From positions 1-58,734 of the forward strand of contig JADFJC010000010.1 in the NCBI GenBank assembly GCA_022566315.1: a stretch of DNA of 58,734 bases. Reading direction: 5' to 3'. Below are positions 24,913 through 34,026 of the stretch, piece by piece. Numbering within the stretch: position 1 is the stretch's first letter; every line of letters begins with the position of its first letter. Under the pieces are notes generated by a model. The model was not told where the DNA came from. It searched no databases and saw nothing but the letters and a program-made list of their open reading frames with translations. The position numbers and the translations under genes are program-made. The DNA is from Planctomycetota bacterium. GTDB taxonomy: Bacteria; Planctomycetota; Phycisphaerae; Sedimentisphaerales; Anaerobacaceae.

Positions 24913-26118
24913 TCATATCACTGAGGAAATTAACTCCAGAGCCTGTTTAGCTAAATCGTCTCTGTTGAAATTTTTAACGGCAACTCGGCGGGCGTTTTGT
25001 CCCATTTGTTCTACCTGCCGGCTGTGTGAATTAAGATACAGCACTTTTTCAACGAATTGGTCAAGATTGCACAAATCACAACCAAAGCCGGCTTCATTGC
25101 CTTCGAGAATCTTTCTTTGCCAGCCGGAATAATTTAAGAGCACGGGCTTGCCTGCGCTTAAGGAGTCGAAAAATTTATTAGCACAATTGTGTTCAATAAT
25201 CGGAAAATTACCAATTATCACAAGCCCTATATCAGCCGCAGCATAAAAGTCAGACAGCTCTCCTTTCGGTACGGATGATAATATTTCCACGTTTGTCAAA
25301 CCGAGTTTTTTGACCCTGCTTTCCAGAAACGGCTTTTGATTTCCATCACCTATTAGCACAAAGATAATATCGCTATGGTCTTTGAGCCTTTCGGCAGCGT
25401 CGATAACGAAATCCAGGCCGTTGACCTTGCCCATTGCGCCTGTGTGGAGAAGAACAAGCTTATCCTTCCAGCCTCTTCTTTGCCGAACAGCTGAGCCGTC
25501 AATATCCGGCCTGAATATATCAATGTCACAACTGTTGGGTATTATCGTTATCGGTTTTTCCTCAGTCAACACGGCTCTTATACGCACCGCTGCGCCCGGC
25601 GATAGAGTAATTAGGGAAGAGCAATTTTTGTAAATGGTTTTTTCGAGCCATAAAAGTATTTTGATGAGAAAGCTGTTGGTTATGATATTTAACTCGATTG
25701 GTATTTCAGGCCACTGGTCGCGCACTTCGAAAATAAAAGGAACACGTTTGACCCATTTTATGACCATAGCTGGGATTCCAACTGTCAGTGGTGTGCTGGA
25801 TGCATATATAACATCCACACCTTTGGTCCTCATGCCCGCATAAATGCTCAAAAGACAAAAGGACAGAAATGAAGTTATTCTACGCAGATATGACTGTTTG
25901 TTGCTGTATTTGGTCCCAACAACAACTACGTTTATTCCTTCTATGGTCTGTTTCTGGTAAAGTGTCTTGTCCACTTGCAAACCGCCGATATCATAATGGC
26001 CGGTTATCAAGGTAATCTTATGCCCGGCTTTTACCCATCGGCGGGCAAATTCATACGAACGTGTACCGGTGCTGCCGGCCGGCGTGGCAAAATGTTGATG
26101 AATATAAAGAATGTGCAT
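24913..26118 (-). CDS. GT4 glycosyltransferase (WcaI/WbuB-like)
   Basis: The 401-residue protein shows the GT-B fold of GT4 enzymes, opening with MHILYIHQHFATPAGSTGTRS, a sequence typical of fucosyl- or amino-sugar transferases such as WbuB/WcaI. Donor-binding block KFFDSLSAGKPVLLNYSGWQ is less canonical than in its neighbours, with E replaced in the E-x7-E motif. ATG 26118 overlaps the upstream GT4 stop (TGATG), which fixes the start and implies translational coupling. The natural substrate is unknown. Confidence 0.85.
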   Translation of the reverse strand: MHILYIHQHFATPAGSTGTRSYEFARRWVKAGHKITLITGHYDIGGLQVDKTLYQKQTIEGINVVVVGTKYSNKQSYLRRITSFLSFCLLSIYAGMRTKGVDVIYASSTPLTVGIPAMVIKWVKRVPFIFEVRDQWPEIPIELNIITNSFLIKILLWLEKTIYKNCSSLITLSPGAAVRIRAVLTEEKPITIIPNSCDIDIFRPDIDGSAVRQRRGWKDKLVLLHTGAMGKVNGLDFVIDAAERLKDHSDIIFVLIGDGNQKPFLESRVKKLGLTNVEILSSVPKGELSDFYAAADIGLVIIGNFPIIEHNCANKFFDSLSAGKPVLLNYSGWQRKILEGNEAGFGCDLCNLDQFVEKVLYLNSHSRQVEQMGQNARRVAVKNFNRDDLAKQALELISSVI

Positions 26119-27317
26119 CAGCTTCTGATTAGATCCCTCAACTTTGCTGCGTTTTGGGAAATACAAAAGTCCTTGAGAACACGTTTGCGACCGGCTTTCC
26201 CAAACTGCTCGATTCTGTTCATATCTTCAAGAAGCTCTGTCAGGATTTGTGCCAGCGCATCGGCGTCTTTCTCCGGAGCCAGCCGACCTGTTAGGCCGTC
26301 TTTGACCAGCTCCGGAATACCCGATATACCGGTTGATACAATCGGCACCTCGCATGCCATTGCCTCCATCATCGCTACGGGAATGCCGTCCATATCCCCA
26401 TCAGGCATTTTAATACACGGCATAAGAAATACACAGGACCGGCCAAAAAGTTCCGTTAGCTGGTCATTTGGCCTGGCACCGAGTAACTTGACGTTATCAG
26501 CTAAATGCAGCCGTCCAATTAATTTCTCAAGAGCCTGGCGCTGCGGCCCATCTCCTGCAATCTCGAACAGGAATTTTACATTATTATCCCGCAGTTTAGC
26601 ACAAGCCCTTATCGCAACGTCCAGACCCTTTTTCGGGCTAAGTCTGCACACACAAATTATTCTGCCGGGTTCCGGTTGACGAGAAACAGACCTGAATTTT
26701 TCCACGTCTATCCCACAATGCACAACACGACACAAATCGGCGACAGATTTGCCACAAGTGTTGCGCAGATATTCGACATTGAATTGAGAAACAGCAGCTA
26801 TGAATTTGCATTTGGCTAATCGCGTTTGTAAGCTGCCCGGACTTCTGGTGAATATGTCAAAGGCGTGAACGGTACAGGAGATGGGCAAATCAGTCAACAT
26901 CCCAATCATCAAGCCTAAGCTAAGAGACCGGCTGGCAAAATGTACGTGTATGTGTTCTGCTCCGAAGCGCCTGCAATGACCGGCAAAGTAACAGGAAGTC
27001 GTTAACTCATAAACTGCTTTTGCAAATTCAACCGGACTATGGGCCAGCAAAGTTACCAGCCAAAAGCAGACTCTTGCGAAACGAAGCGGGTGTGTAATGA
27101 TTTCCCGTAAAGTTACGCTTAATCGTATAAAAACATTAGGGCGAAAAACGGCACGCTTGTTCCATTTGACCAGAAGTTTGGACAAATTTTCAAACTTGCC
27201 CGGCCTGCAACTAACCAATGGCAAAACCTGCCATCCGGCTTTTTCATGTGCCTCGAGCTCGTTGGCCACAAAGGTCATACTAACTTTCAAGCTCGAGACG
27301 ACGTATGCTATTTTCAT
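26118..27317 (-). CDS. GT4 glycosyltransferase (WcaL-like)
   Basis: The 399-residue enzyme carries MKIAYVVSSLKVSMTFVANEL at its start and the family blocks GAEHIHVHFASRSLSLGL, RIICVCRLSPKKGLDVAIRAC, and EAMACEVPIVSTGISGIPELV (the E-x7-E donor site). These resemble WcaL/AmsK-like transferases of colanic acid clusters. Its stop overlaps the next GT4 start by one base, so the two are coupled. It is located 13 bases after the preceding GT4. Linkage made is unknown. Confidence 0.85.
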   Translation of the reverse strand: MKIAYVVSSLKVSMTFVANELEAHEKAGWQVLPLVSCRPGKFENLSKLLVKWNKRAVFRPNVFIRLSVTLREIITHPLRFARVCFWLVTLLAHSPVEFAKAVYELTTSCYFAGHCRRFGAEHIHVHFASRSLSLGLMIGMLTDLPISCTVHAFDIFTRSPGSLQTRLAKCKFIAAVSQFNVEYLRNTCGKSVADLCRVVHCGIDVEKFRSVSRQPEPGRIICVCRLSPKKGLDVAIRACAKLRDNNVKFLFEIAGDGPQRQALEKLIGRLHLADNVKLLGARPNDQLTELFGRSCVFLMPCIKMPDGDMDGIPVAMMEAMACEVPIVSTGISGIPELVKDGLTGRLAPEKDADALAQILTELLEDMNRIEQFGKAGRKRVLKDFCISQNAAKLRDLIRS

Positions 27318-27330
27318 TGTATTTCTACTG

Positions 27331-28548
27331 TCAACCAGGTTTTTTGCTGTTGAGGGCTGCTTCGTAGCTGAGCATAGTCAATTCGGCGATGTGCTCCCAG
27401 CTATACTTGCTTTCGAGTTCAGGGCCGTAGCAGGACTGAAACTTATCGAGACTATCCAACACATTTATAACGGCCCCAGCCAATGGTTCTACGGCACCAG
27501 GCTCGACAACCAGACCAACCTTATCTGAGGACACAAGTTCCCCCATCGCCCCGATATCGCTGACGACCACAGGTTTTTTGTGCGCATACGCGCGAAGCAA
27601 TACTCCACTCTGTGCTTCAAATTTCAAATAGGGTAATACAACAAGATTAGACGCTGCAAAGAAATAATCCACATCTTCTTCCGGAATAAAATGGATAAAG
27701 GTTTGCACATGCTCTGACAAATCGTATTTTCTAATCATATCGGAGTATGACTCGAAATTAAATCTGCCGAGAAGACCGCCGGCAATAACCAACAGGACCC
27801 GGCGATTACGCGATTTGATAATTTCCAATGCTTTAAGAAGAATATCCAGACCTTTGTTTGGACGAATCGCCCCGAAGAAAAGTATTATCTGACGGCCTGA
27901 CGGCAGATTTAATTTTTTCCGTGCTTCTGTCGGGTCCGGTGGATTTTGCAGGGGCATAATTCCATGGGGGATTACATCTATATGGTCGGCGCAAAGGCCC
28001 CAGTGGTCAACCAGTTGTCTTTTGCCATCCTCATAGTGAACTATCGAACGATAGGGGATTTGAAGGCTCCGTTTTATAAATGAAGCTTTGCTGACAAAAC
28101 GCTCATAATGGGGCTTAACATCATGGACGGTAAGCACTACAGGCAAATGCCGTATTAGGGATTTTAAGAAAAACTGGTCCAGCAGCGGAGTGCCAACGCC
28201 CTGAAAATGAACTACATCGAAATGCTCGCGAACAGCAAATCGGTTCCGCCGCAAGCTGTTAATCAGGCTTCTGCAAAATCGGTCCGCCGCCCAATGCAGT
28301 TGCGACCACTGTTTTTTCTTATCTATAAACTTAAACAGACGTCTTTCAACTCTGAACGGTCTTGGCAGGTCCGCCCACAGTGAATTGGTAAGTACGGTTA
28401 CTTCCGCACCAGTTCCGCACAAACCGCAGCATAAGGCATCGGTGTACGCGTATAAGCCCCCTGTGCTTGCACCAGCTACCATTAATACGCGTATTGGTAA
28501 TTTTTCCTTTCCTGCTGTAATTTGGAAGGTACTCCCAGTTACATTCAA
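27331..28548 (-). CDS. GT4 glycosyltransferase
   Basis: This 405-residue protein has VLMVAGASTGGLYAYTDALC with a glycine-rich acceptor loop in the N-terminal domain, and the conserved GAIRPNKGLDILLKALEI and VLPYLKFEAQSGVLLRAYAHKKPVVVSDIGAMGELV donor-binding region. The E-x7-E motif is degenerate (KFEAQSGVLLRAYAH), as in many GT4 enzymes of polysaccharide loci. It lies 12 bases downstream of the polymerase gene and 13 upstream of the next GT4. The sugar is unknown. Confidence 0.82.
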   Translation of the reverse strand: MNVTGSTFQITAGKEKLPIRVLMVAGASTGGLYAYTDALCCGLCGTGAEVTVLTNSLWADLPRPFRVERRLFKFIDKKKQWSQLHWAADRFCRSLINSLRRNRFAVREHFDVVHFQGVGTPLLDQFFLKSLIRHLPVVLTVHDVKPHYERFVSKASFIKRSLQIPYRSIVHYEDGKRQLVDHWGLCADHIDVIPHGIMPLQNPPDPTEARKKLNLPSGRQIILFFGAIRPNKGLDILLKALEIIKSRNRRVLLVIAGGLLGRFNFESYSDMIRKYDLSEHVQTFIHFIPEEDVDYFFAASNLVVLPYLKFEAQSGVLLRAYAHKKPVVVSDIGAMGELVSSDKVGLVVEPGAVEPLAGAVINVLDSLDKFQSCYGPELESKYSWEHIAELTMLSYEAALNSKKPG

Positions 28549-28560
28549 TATGCTGTGGAG

Positions 28561-29913
28561 TTAAGCATAAGTAAGCTCAGGATGCGCTTCGCTTTCCTCA
28601 AGAACATCTTGTTCCTGATAGAAGCTTGCATAGATGTCCTGCCAGTTGGCCATTATAGCAGCGAAGCATATCAACAGCGGCGCGGCACGGGGATTCGAAA
28701 ATATAGGATGGAAGAATCCATCTACCGCCAACGCTATCATCAATAAGAAGCACGTTGCTCCGTAATATTGCATATATGGGACATCGCTTCTGGATAAAGC
28801 GAAACTCCGCACAAGAACAGCGAATATCAAGATGAGCACCGTTACCAATCCGAGCAAGCCACATCTATCCAGCCATCCTAAATACTCTGAATGGTAAAAA
28901 CCCACCAGAGGTTCTTTCCCTGCTGGTGCCGGATGCAGCGCTCCAATACCCCTGCCGGTCAATATAAAATAAGGTTCCTGCTTGTAACTTGAAAGGATTA
29001 TTTCATGTTCCATGGCTCTCCATGTGTCTTTCTGAAAAGGGCTCGGCATTTCGACCTTGCCTGTTCTTGTCGTTCCGGCTCGAAATCTTCCCAGGACATC
29101 GAAACCTATTGCAGAGGCGGCACCAATCACGAGCAGGCCGGCAATCCCGTACGCAAGCAAAGTTCTGGCCCTGCCCTTGATGAACAAAAGCGAAGCTATT
29201 GCGAGCACGCCCATTGCTCCATACATTGACCTTGTTTCGCTCAGCACTATACCGCCTATGCCGACCAGCAGCACAAACACAGATACGGGAATGGAGCCGA
29301 CTTTACTTACCAGTCTGCCTATTGCAATACTTACTAATGAAAGATAAAGCAAGGGAACAAGAGTATAAGTACCTCTCTCACCCCCCAACTGCGTAGGAAC
29401 GTCAATCTCGGCGGCCCGCGGTGTGAATGCACCAAATCTGATTAAAATATGTACGACAAACATCGCCAAGAGCAAAACGACCGAGAATTTCAAAAATCCA
29501 TTCGCGCGAGAATAGTTTGTGAAGTACCTGAGCCCGAATATCATAGCTGCTACAAAATGCGCCACCCTCGAATATGTAAAAGCGGTTTGAGTGTGCATCA
29601 GCAGGCCTTGTATCAGCGCAAGTGCGGTTACTAATGCTATGACAATGAAGCATTTTCCAATAACGCCGGAACGATATTGTCGCTCCCGCGGCACAAAAAG
29701 CGCCGCCGCTAATGTCAACCACGCCAGGACGTCCGCCGGTGACCAGGTGCGGGGCATACCAAGGTTACCTGCACTATATATGTAGCCGGCAAGTATGCTG
29801 TGGAACGTAACGGATATCAGGAATATGTAAAACACCCACTTCGGCTTCAAGACCACCAGCGGCAAACATATTACTATCGTAATCAAACACAGTACTGCAA
29901 TAAACGTTGCCAT
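28561..29913 (-). CDS. O-antigen polymerase/ligase-like membrane protein (Wzy-type)
   Basis: The 450-residue protein is strongly hydrophobic, with about eleven transmembrane segments, starting MATFIAVLCLITIVICLPLV. A long periplasmic loop (residues about 290-360) includes HSEYLGWLDRCGLLGLVTV, matching the PF04932-type Wzy_C H-[ST]-x-x-L-pattern near ENxxL. It should polymerise lipid-linked repeat units or transfer them. Between flippase/pyruvyltransferase and three GT4 genes, the context supports a polymerase. Sequence alone does not separate polymerase from ligase. Confidence 0.75.
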   Translation of the reverse strand: MATFIAVLCLITIVICLPLVVLKPKWVFYIFLISVTFHSILAGYIYSAGNLGMPRTWSPADVLAWLTLAAALFVPRERQYRSGVIGKCFIVIALVTALALIQGLLMHTQTAFTYSRVAHFVAAMIFGLRYFTNYSRANGFLKFSVVLLLAMFVVHILIRFGAFTPRAAEIDVPTQLGGERGTYTLVPLLYLSLVSIAIGRLVSKVGSIPVSVFVLLVGIGGIVLSETRSMYGAMGVLAIASLLFIKGRARTLLAYGIAGLLVIGAASAIGFDVLGRFRAGTTRTGKVEMPSPFQKDTWRAMEHEIILSSYKQEPYFILTGRGIGALHPAPAGKEPLVGFYHSEYLGWLDRCGLLGLVTVLILIFAVLVRSFALSRSDVPYMQYYGATCFLLMIALAVDGFFHPIFSNPRAAPLLICFAAIMANWQDIYASFYQEQDVLEESEAHPELTYA

Positions 29914-30078
29914 CAGGTTCCTCTAAAAATAAGGCTTCTGATTAAAGTCGGGAAATAAAGTCTAAAGCTGAATATCGGAAATAAAAGGGTGGGATTACAG
30001 TGCAAAAATCAGGAATCCTAAGCATTTTCTTTCGATTTTCGATTTTTTTGCTCTATGTTCGGCAGTTTTAACACCACT

Positions 30079-31341
30079 CTATTTTTCCACGCGGACCTGC
30101 TCAATCATCCTTGCAAAATCTTCCTTGACCTGCATGCAAGTTTTAGAGCCTATCTCTTGTTCCTTTTGGTTGATGGAGTCCAGATTATTATTGATTTCGT
30201 CGAAGAGTTTTATCAATTTCTCTGTGCTGAGTTGCGTATCGGTAATGCAATATTTTTCGAGTCCGAACTGAGCCATAAAATCTTCGGTTTTCTTATGATA
30301 TGCAATCGCAAGCAGCGGCGTTGCAGCCACTAACGAGAAGATTTGTGAGTGGGTCTTATGCCCGACAAACATTTTGCACTGTGCGACGGCGTTGATATGG
30401 TCCGAGGTTCCGGGGAAGCCTTCTACAATTTCGCAATTTTCTTTTTTATCGACGTTTTTTATCACAGCCTCAATGCAGTGGCGGTCTGTGCCTTGCAGTT
30501 CCATCGGGAAAAAACGCACCTTATATCCGGCCTCTATGGCGTGGTCAATCAACGATGCGAAATAGCGCCGGTGTTCTTCGTGTTCTTTGAGCTGGTTAGC
30601 GCGTGTGTGCACGTAAACGGCAATGCCCATTACTTCTGCGCGGTCACTGGGCCTGGTTCGTGATTTCACAATATCGCACAGGCCGAATACAGACTCGCGG
30701 GTCTTCGATACATGCTCTAAGGAAACTCCCATTTTTCTTATTTGTTCTGTCGAAGCCTCGTCACGGATAAATATTCGGCAGGCGCCGGAAAGTATTTTTT
30801 GCACCATCAATTTGTTCTTCGGTAGCTTAAAGCTGAATGGGCCGATAGATTGCGACCAGAGCACTAACGGCTTATCGTAAAGCAAAGCTGCCGCCATATC
30901 GAATATTTGCGGGGTAACCGCATCGGGCACAAACATAGTCGTTACGTGATGACCTCCGGTACTGAGGACCATATCAGCGTCCTTAACAGCTTTGGCGAAT
31001 TGCTTATTGACGAGGAACCGAAGATACCACGGACGTTTGCCTGCAATCAAGGCGTTACGTACTAAGGGGAAGTGAATTCGTCGCTTAAGTATCACCTTGT
31101 GTACTCGATGAATTACTTTGCCCAAAAAGCCGACACCTATTTTGCGGGAAGTATCCCATCCCCACGGGATAACTCGCACACCCACATCAGGAAAGTCCGG
31201 TTTGTCTTCCCAGTATTCCGGATTACTTGCCGATACCGTGATTTGGTCAACACCATTGCGGGCCAGCTCTCTGAGCACGAAAAACAGGACGGCCCTGTCA
31301 CCTTTGTTGGTAGAGCATTGATTAATAACAAGGACCTTCAT
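30079..31341 (-). CDS. Polysaccharide pyruvyl transferase family protein
   Basis: The 420-residue enzyme has the family opening LVINQCSTNKGDRAVLFFVL, followed by ADMVLSTGGHHVTT, LVLWSQSIGPF, and the C-terminal HINAVAQCKMFVGHKTHSQIFSLVAATP block with the conserved His. Members add pyruvate ketals to sugars from phosphoenolpyruvate, or belong to related glycosyl-transfer-like branches. It is 165 bases from the polymerase gene and 2 bases after the flippase, so co-transcribed with both. The modified sugar is unknown. Confidence 0.82.
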   Translation of the reverse strand: MKVLVINQCSTNKGDRAVLFFVLRELARNGVDQITVSASNPEYWEDKPDFPDVGVRVIPWGWDTSRKIGVGFLGKVIHRVHKVILKRRIHFPLVRNALIAGKRPWYLRFLVNKQFAKAVKDADMVLSTGGHHVTTMFVPDAVTPQIFDMAAALLYDKPLVLWSQSIGPFSFKLPKNKLMVQKILSGACRIFIRDEASTEQIRKMGVSLEHVSKTRESVFGLCDIVKSRTRPSDRAEVMGIAVYVHTRANQLKEHEEHRRYFASLIDHAIEAGYKVRFFPMELQGTDRHCIEAVIKNVDKKENCEIVEGFPGTSDHINAVAQCKMFVGHKTHSQIFSLVAATPLLAIAYHKKTEDFMAQFGLEKYCITDTQLSTEKLIKLFDEINNNLDSINQKEQEIGSKTCMQVKEDFARMIEQVRVEK

Positions 31342-31343
31342 CT

Positions 31344-32873
31344 TCAGTTTTCCTTTTTGCCCTCGAATCTTTTTCTCACTGCGACAATTAAGTCAGCCGT
31401 CTCTTTCCGCAATGAAATAACTGTGAAACTTGCCATTACAACAACGGTGGACAATGTAAGTGCCACCATCCAATGAACGTTCCCTCTCAAAAGAACACTG
31501 TTCAGCACCCACAGTGCTATGATCGAAACGACACTTGCCGCCAGCGGTTGATACAAGCTGTCTTTCAAGTACTCGAAGGGGCGTATCCCTAATTTTTGCA
31601 GACCGTAAAAGGGCAGCCAGATTCCCGTCTTGGCCCACAAGACGATAACCAGTGCTATCGCCGGTGCCATAGGGACGGTAACGAAACCCCGCAAAAGTAC
31701 CAGTTCCAGTAAAATAGCGATTAATGCGGCTGCAATTGACGCAATGGTCAGCCCTCGCAGATGTCCGGTTCCGACCAATGCCGGCAGCCATATTTCAAAA
31801 AGCCCGCCCGGAAGAACCGATATGATTAACACTCTCATCACCCAAACTGTGCCTTCCGGGACGGCACCTTTGAGCCAGAGAGCCAGAAAATTTTCCGTGA
31901 AAACAAACAGCAAAAGCAGCAGGGCACAGGACAGAACAGAGCTTATACGGGAACCTTTCTTGACGACTGCTTTTATTGTTTCGATTTGGCCTTTTGCGTG
32001 AAGACTTGTCACGGCCGGCAGAAAAACGACCTGCGTTGCCGCCAGAAATCCACGGACAAACCCCGGAATCTTAGAGGCGATATCGTACACTGCAACGTTC
32101 GCGGCAGTACCGACATACCCGACCAATAGTGCCAGCGTACTATACATAAAGATCGAGCTGCCAGAGCGTCCCATCGAGTGGGACGTATATCGCCACAGCT
32201 CTCGCAGCGTTTTTCTGTTAATCAGCCGCACGTTAATGCTCAAACCGGCAACCGACCTTCGTGCAACAAAAAACATCGACAGGGCAGATATTGCCGCCGT
32301 AATCCCGAACGCTAACTGGACGGCGATTATACTCTTCCAAACCACAAGTAGCCCTATTGTAAGGACCGCCCGGAGCAGATTAGCTGTAATTACAACAGCA
32401 TTATAATTAGTGTAGTACTGACAACCCTGTAATGTCCCGCTGAAGTTCGCCTCTAACATCTTGAAGGCTAATGTAATACCAACCAGTATGCACGTAATCC
32501 TGGCATCGCGTGCAAATTCAGCGGTAATCGCCGACGAGAATATATCTGAGATTACGAAGGACAGCAGTACCGCAGCTACGACAGTCAAAACCGCCAACGC
32601 CGTCAGTATCATAAATGATGCTGAGACAAAACGATTTAATTCTTTTATGTCGTTGCGATAAAAAGCCACGAAACGGTTTATAGCTAATACAAATGCCCTC
32701 TCGAAAATCATAGGATAGCGCAGTCCCGTAGCCAGCAAAGCCCATACCCCGTAGCCGGTTGCATCAAGGTCGCGCAATATAATTCGAACCAGTACCAGCC
32801 CAACTACCGCGGCCACCGCCATGCTGGCCCAGTTCGAGGCCGCGTTAATTATTATCCGTTTTCGTAACGACAT
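31344..32873 (-). CDS. Polysaccharide flippase (Wzx/MOP family)
   Basis: The 509-residue protein has about 12-14 transmembrane helices and the family start MSLRKRIIINAASNWASMAVAAVVGLVLVRIILRDL, where a basic N-terminus precedes helix one. Its other blocks, DATGYGVWALLATGL and ALLVGYVGTAANVAVYDIA, match MOP flippases that move lipid-linked oligosaccharide across the inner membrane. Its ATG overlaps the upstream methyltransferase stop (TGATG, 32873). It is a core part of a Wzx/Wzy locus. Confidence 0.87.
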   Translation of the reverse strand: MSLRKRIIINAASNWASMAVAAVVGLVLVRIILRDLDATGYGVWALLATGLRYPMIFERAFVLAINRFVAFYRNDIKELNRFVSASFMILTALAVLTVVAAVLLSFVISDIFSSAITAEFARDARITCILVGITLAFKMLEANFSGTLQGCQYYTNYNAVVITANLLRAVLTIGLLVVWKSIIAVQLAFGITAAISALSMFFVARRSVAGLSINVRLINRKTLRELWRYTSHSMGRSGSSIFMYSTLALLVGYVGTAANVAVYDIASKIPGFVRGFLAATQVVFLPAVTSLHAKGQIETIKAVVKKGSRISSVLSCALLLLLFVFTENFLALWLKGAVPEGTVWVMRVLIISVLPGGLFEIWLPALVGTGHLRGLTIASIAAALIAILLELVLLRGFVTVPMAPAIALVIVLWAKTGIWLPFYGLQKLGIRPFEYLKDSLYQPLAASVVSIIALWVLNSVLLRGNVHWMVALTLSTVVVMASFTVISLRKETADLIVAVRKRFEGKKEN

Positions 32874-33988
32874 CAGATATTTTTTTCGCTTGCGCCGCTT
32901 TTGTTCGCATAGATTGTGTAGAACGGCGCAATGAACAGACCTTTACTTTTCAATATTCGTATCAAGGGATTTAGAACAATACCCATAAATCTTTTGAGCG
33001 GATGATTGCTTTTTGAATTTGCATAATATCCCGCAAGAATATCCACCTTGAAACCTTCGTTTAAAAGGATTTCTTTTAGATGCTCAATGTTGTGAAGACG
33101 TTCCGCCCAATTGCCTGTGTGAGGGTTGACCGTGTTTGTCGGATGGTTTGGTTCTTGCCGGATTTCTCCGGTCTTAAGATATTCATCGACTACCTTTTTG
33201 ATGTCCGGCTCAATCAGGCCTCTTGTGGCCTTTGCTAATCGCTGGACATCTTCATCCGAAAGTGAAGCAGAATGTTTAGATATAATTTCCTGCCGGACAG
33301 TAATGTAGGCTTTTGTAAGATAGTCTTCCCGACAACCTTCTTCTTTTTCTCTGCCGCCGTATTCGGCTTTTCTCTGAAATTCAATATGATGTCTTCTTAT
33401 CAACGGATTAAACGGGTTTGCACTGGAGGCCATCACGATATTAAACGGCCCGGCCGACAAATCAGAAAGTTTCAAAAGAAACGTTTCAATATCATATATA
33501 TGCTCAATTACATCGTAGGAGGCCAATGCATTACAGCAGATTGAATTCGTTTTCAAAAACTCAACCAGTTCGTCCATATCTCCGAGAACGTAATGGTCCG
33601 CCCGGTCTGCTTCGACTGCCTCGGCTATAATTTGAGCATCTTTACAATAAGGAGCCCACAGGTCATTGTATATGACCGTACCAAGGCCAAGCTCTTTAGC
33701 CAACAAGGACAGTATGCCAACACCTCCGCCGTGGTCTATGAAAACAAATTCGTCGTAGGGAACGTCGCTGTATGCAATTGACCAGGACAAAATATACGAG
33801 AAGTTCCGCAATGTGCTTCTTATGTTCCTGACCTGGTCGCCGAAATACTTCCTGCCGGCATCCGATACATCCGGAAGGTTGATGTCTATATGGCTTAATT
33901 TACCCAGAAGCCTGGTTGATGCTTCATTAATATCTCTGAGCACTTTATTATCATCAGGTAATAGTGCGTGCTGGTAATGAAACTCCAT
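32873..33988 (-). CDS. Methyltransferase-like protein of polysaccharide locus
   Basis: This 371-residue protein has a class I methyltransferase core: FIDHGGGVGILSLLAKELG (motif I, about residues 92-110), VIYNDLWAPYCKDA, and SYDVIEHIYDIETFLLKLS (post-I). Flanking helical segments have no recognised match. It sits 38 bases downstream of the DUF4091 gene and is coupled to the flippase. It probably methylates a sugar or lipid-linked intermediate, though this is inferred from context. Confidence 0.7.
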   Translation of the reverse strand: MEFHYQHALLPDDNKVLRDINEASTRLLGKLSHIDINLPDVSDAGRKYFGDQVRNIRSTLRNFSYILSWSIAYSDVPYDEFVFIDHGGGVGILSLLAKELGLGTVIYNDLWAPYCKDAQIIAEAVEADRADHYVLGDMDELVEFLKTNSICCNALASYDVIEHIYDIETFLLKLSDLSAGPFNIVMASSANPFNPLIRRHHIEFQRKAEYGGREKEEGCREDYLTKAYITVRQEIISKHSASLSDEDVQRLAKATRGLIEPDIKKVVDEYLKTGEIRQEPNHPTNTVNPHTGNWAERLHNIEHLKEILLNEGFKVDILAGYYANSKSNHPLKRFMGIVLNPLIRILKSKGLFIAPFYTIYANKSGASEKNI

Positions 33989-34026
33989 AAGCCAAGCTTT
34001 TATTGTTTAAGTGTGTCCTGTTGTGG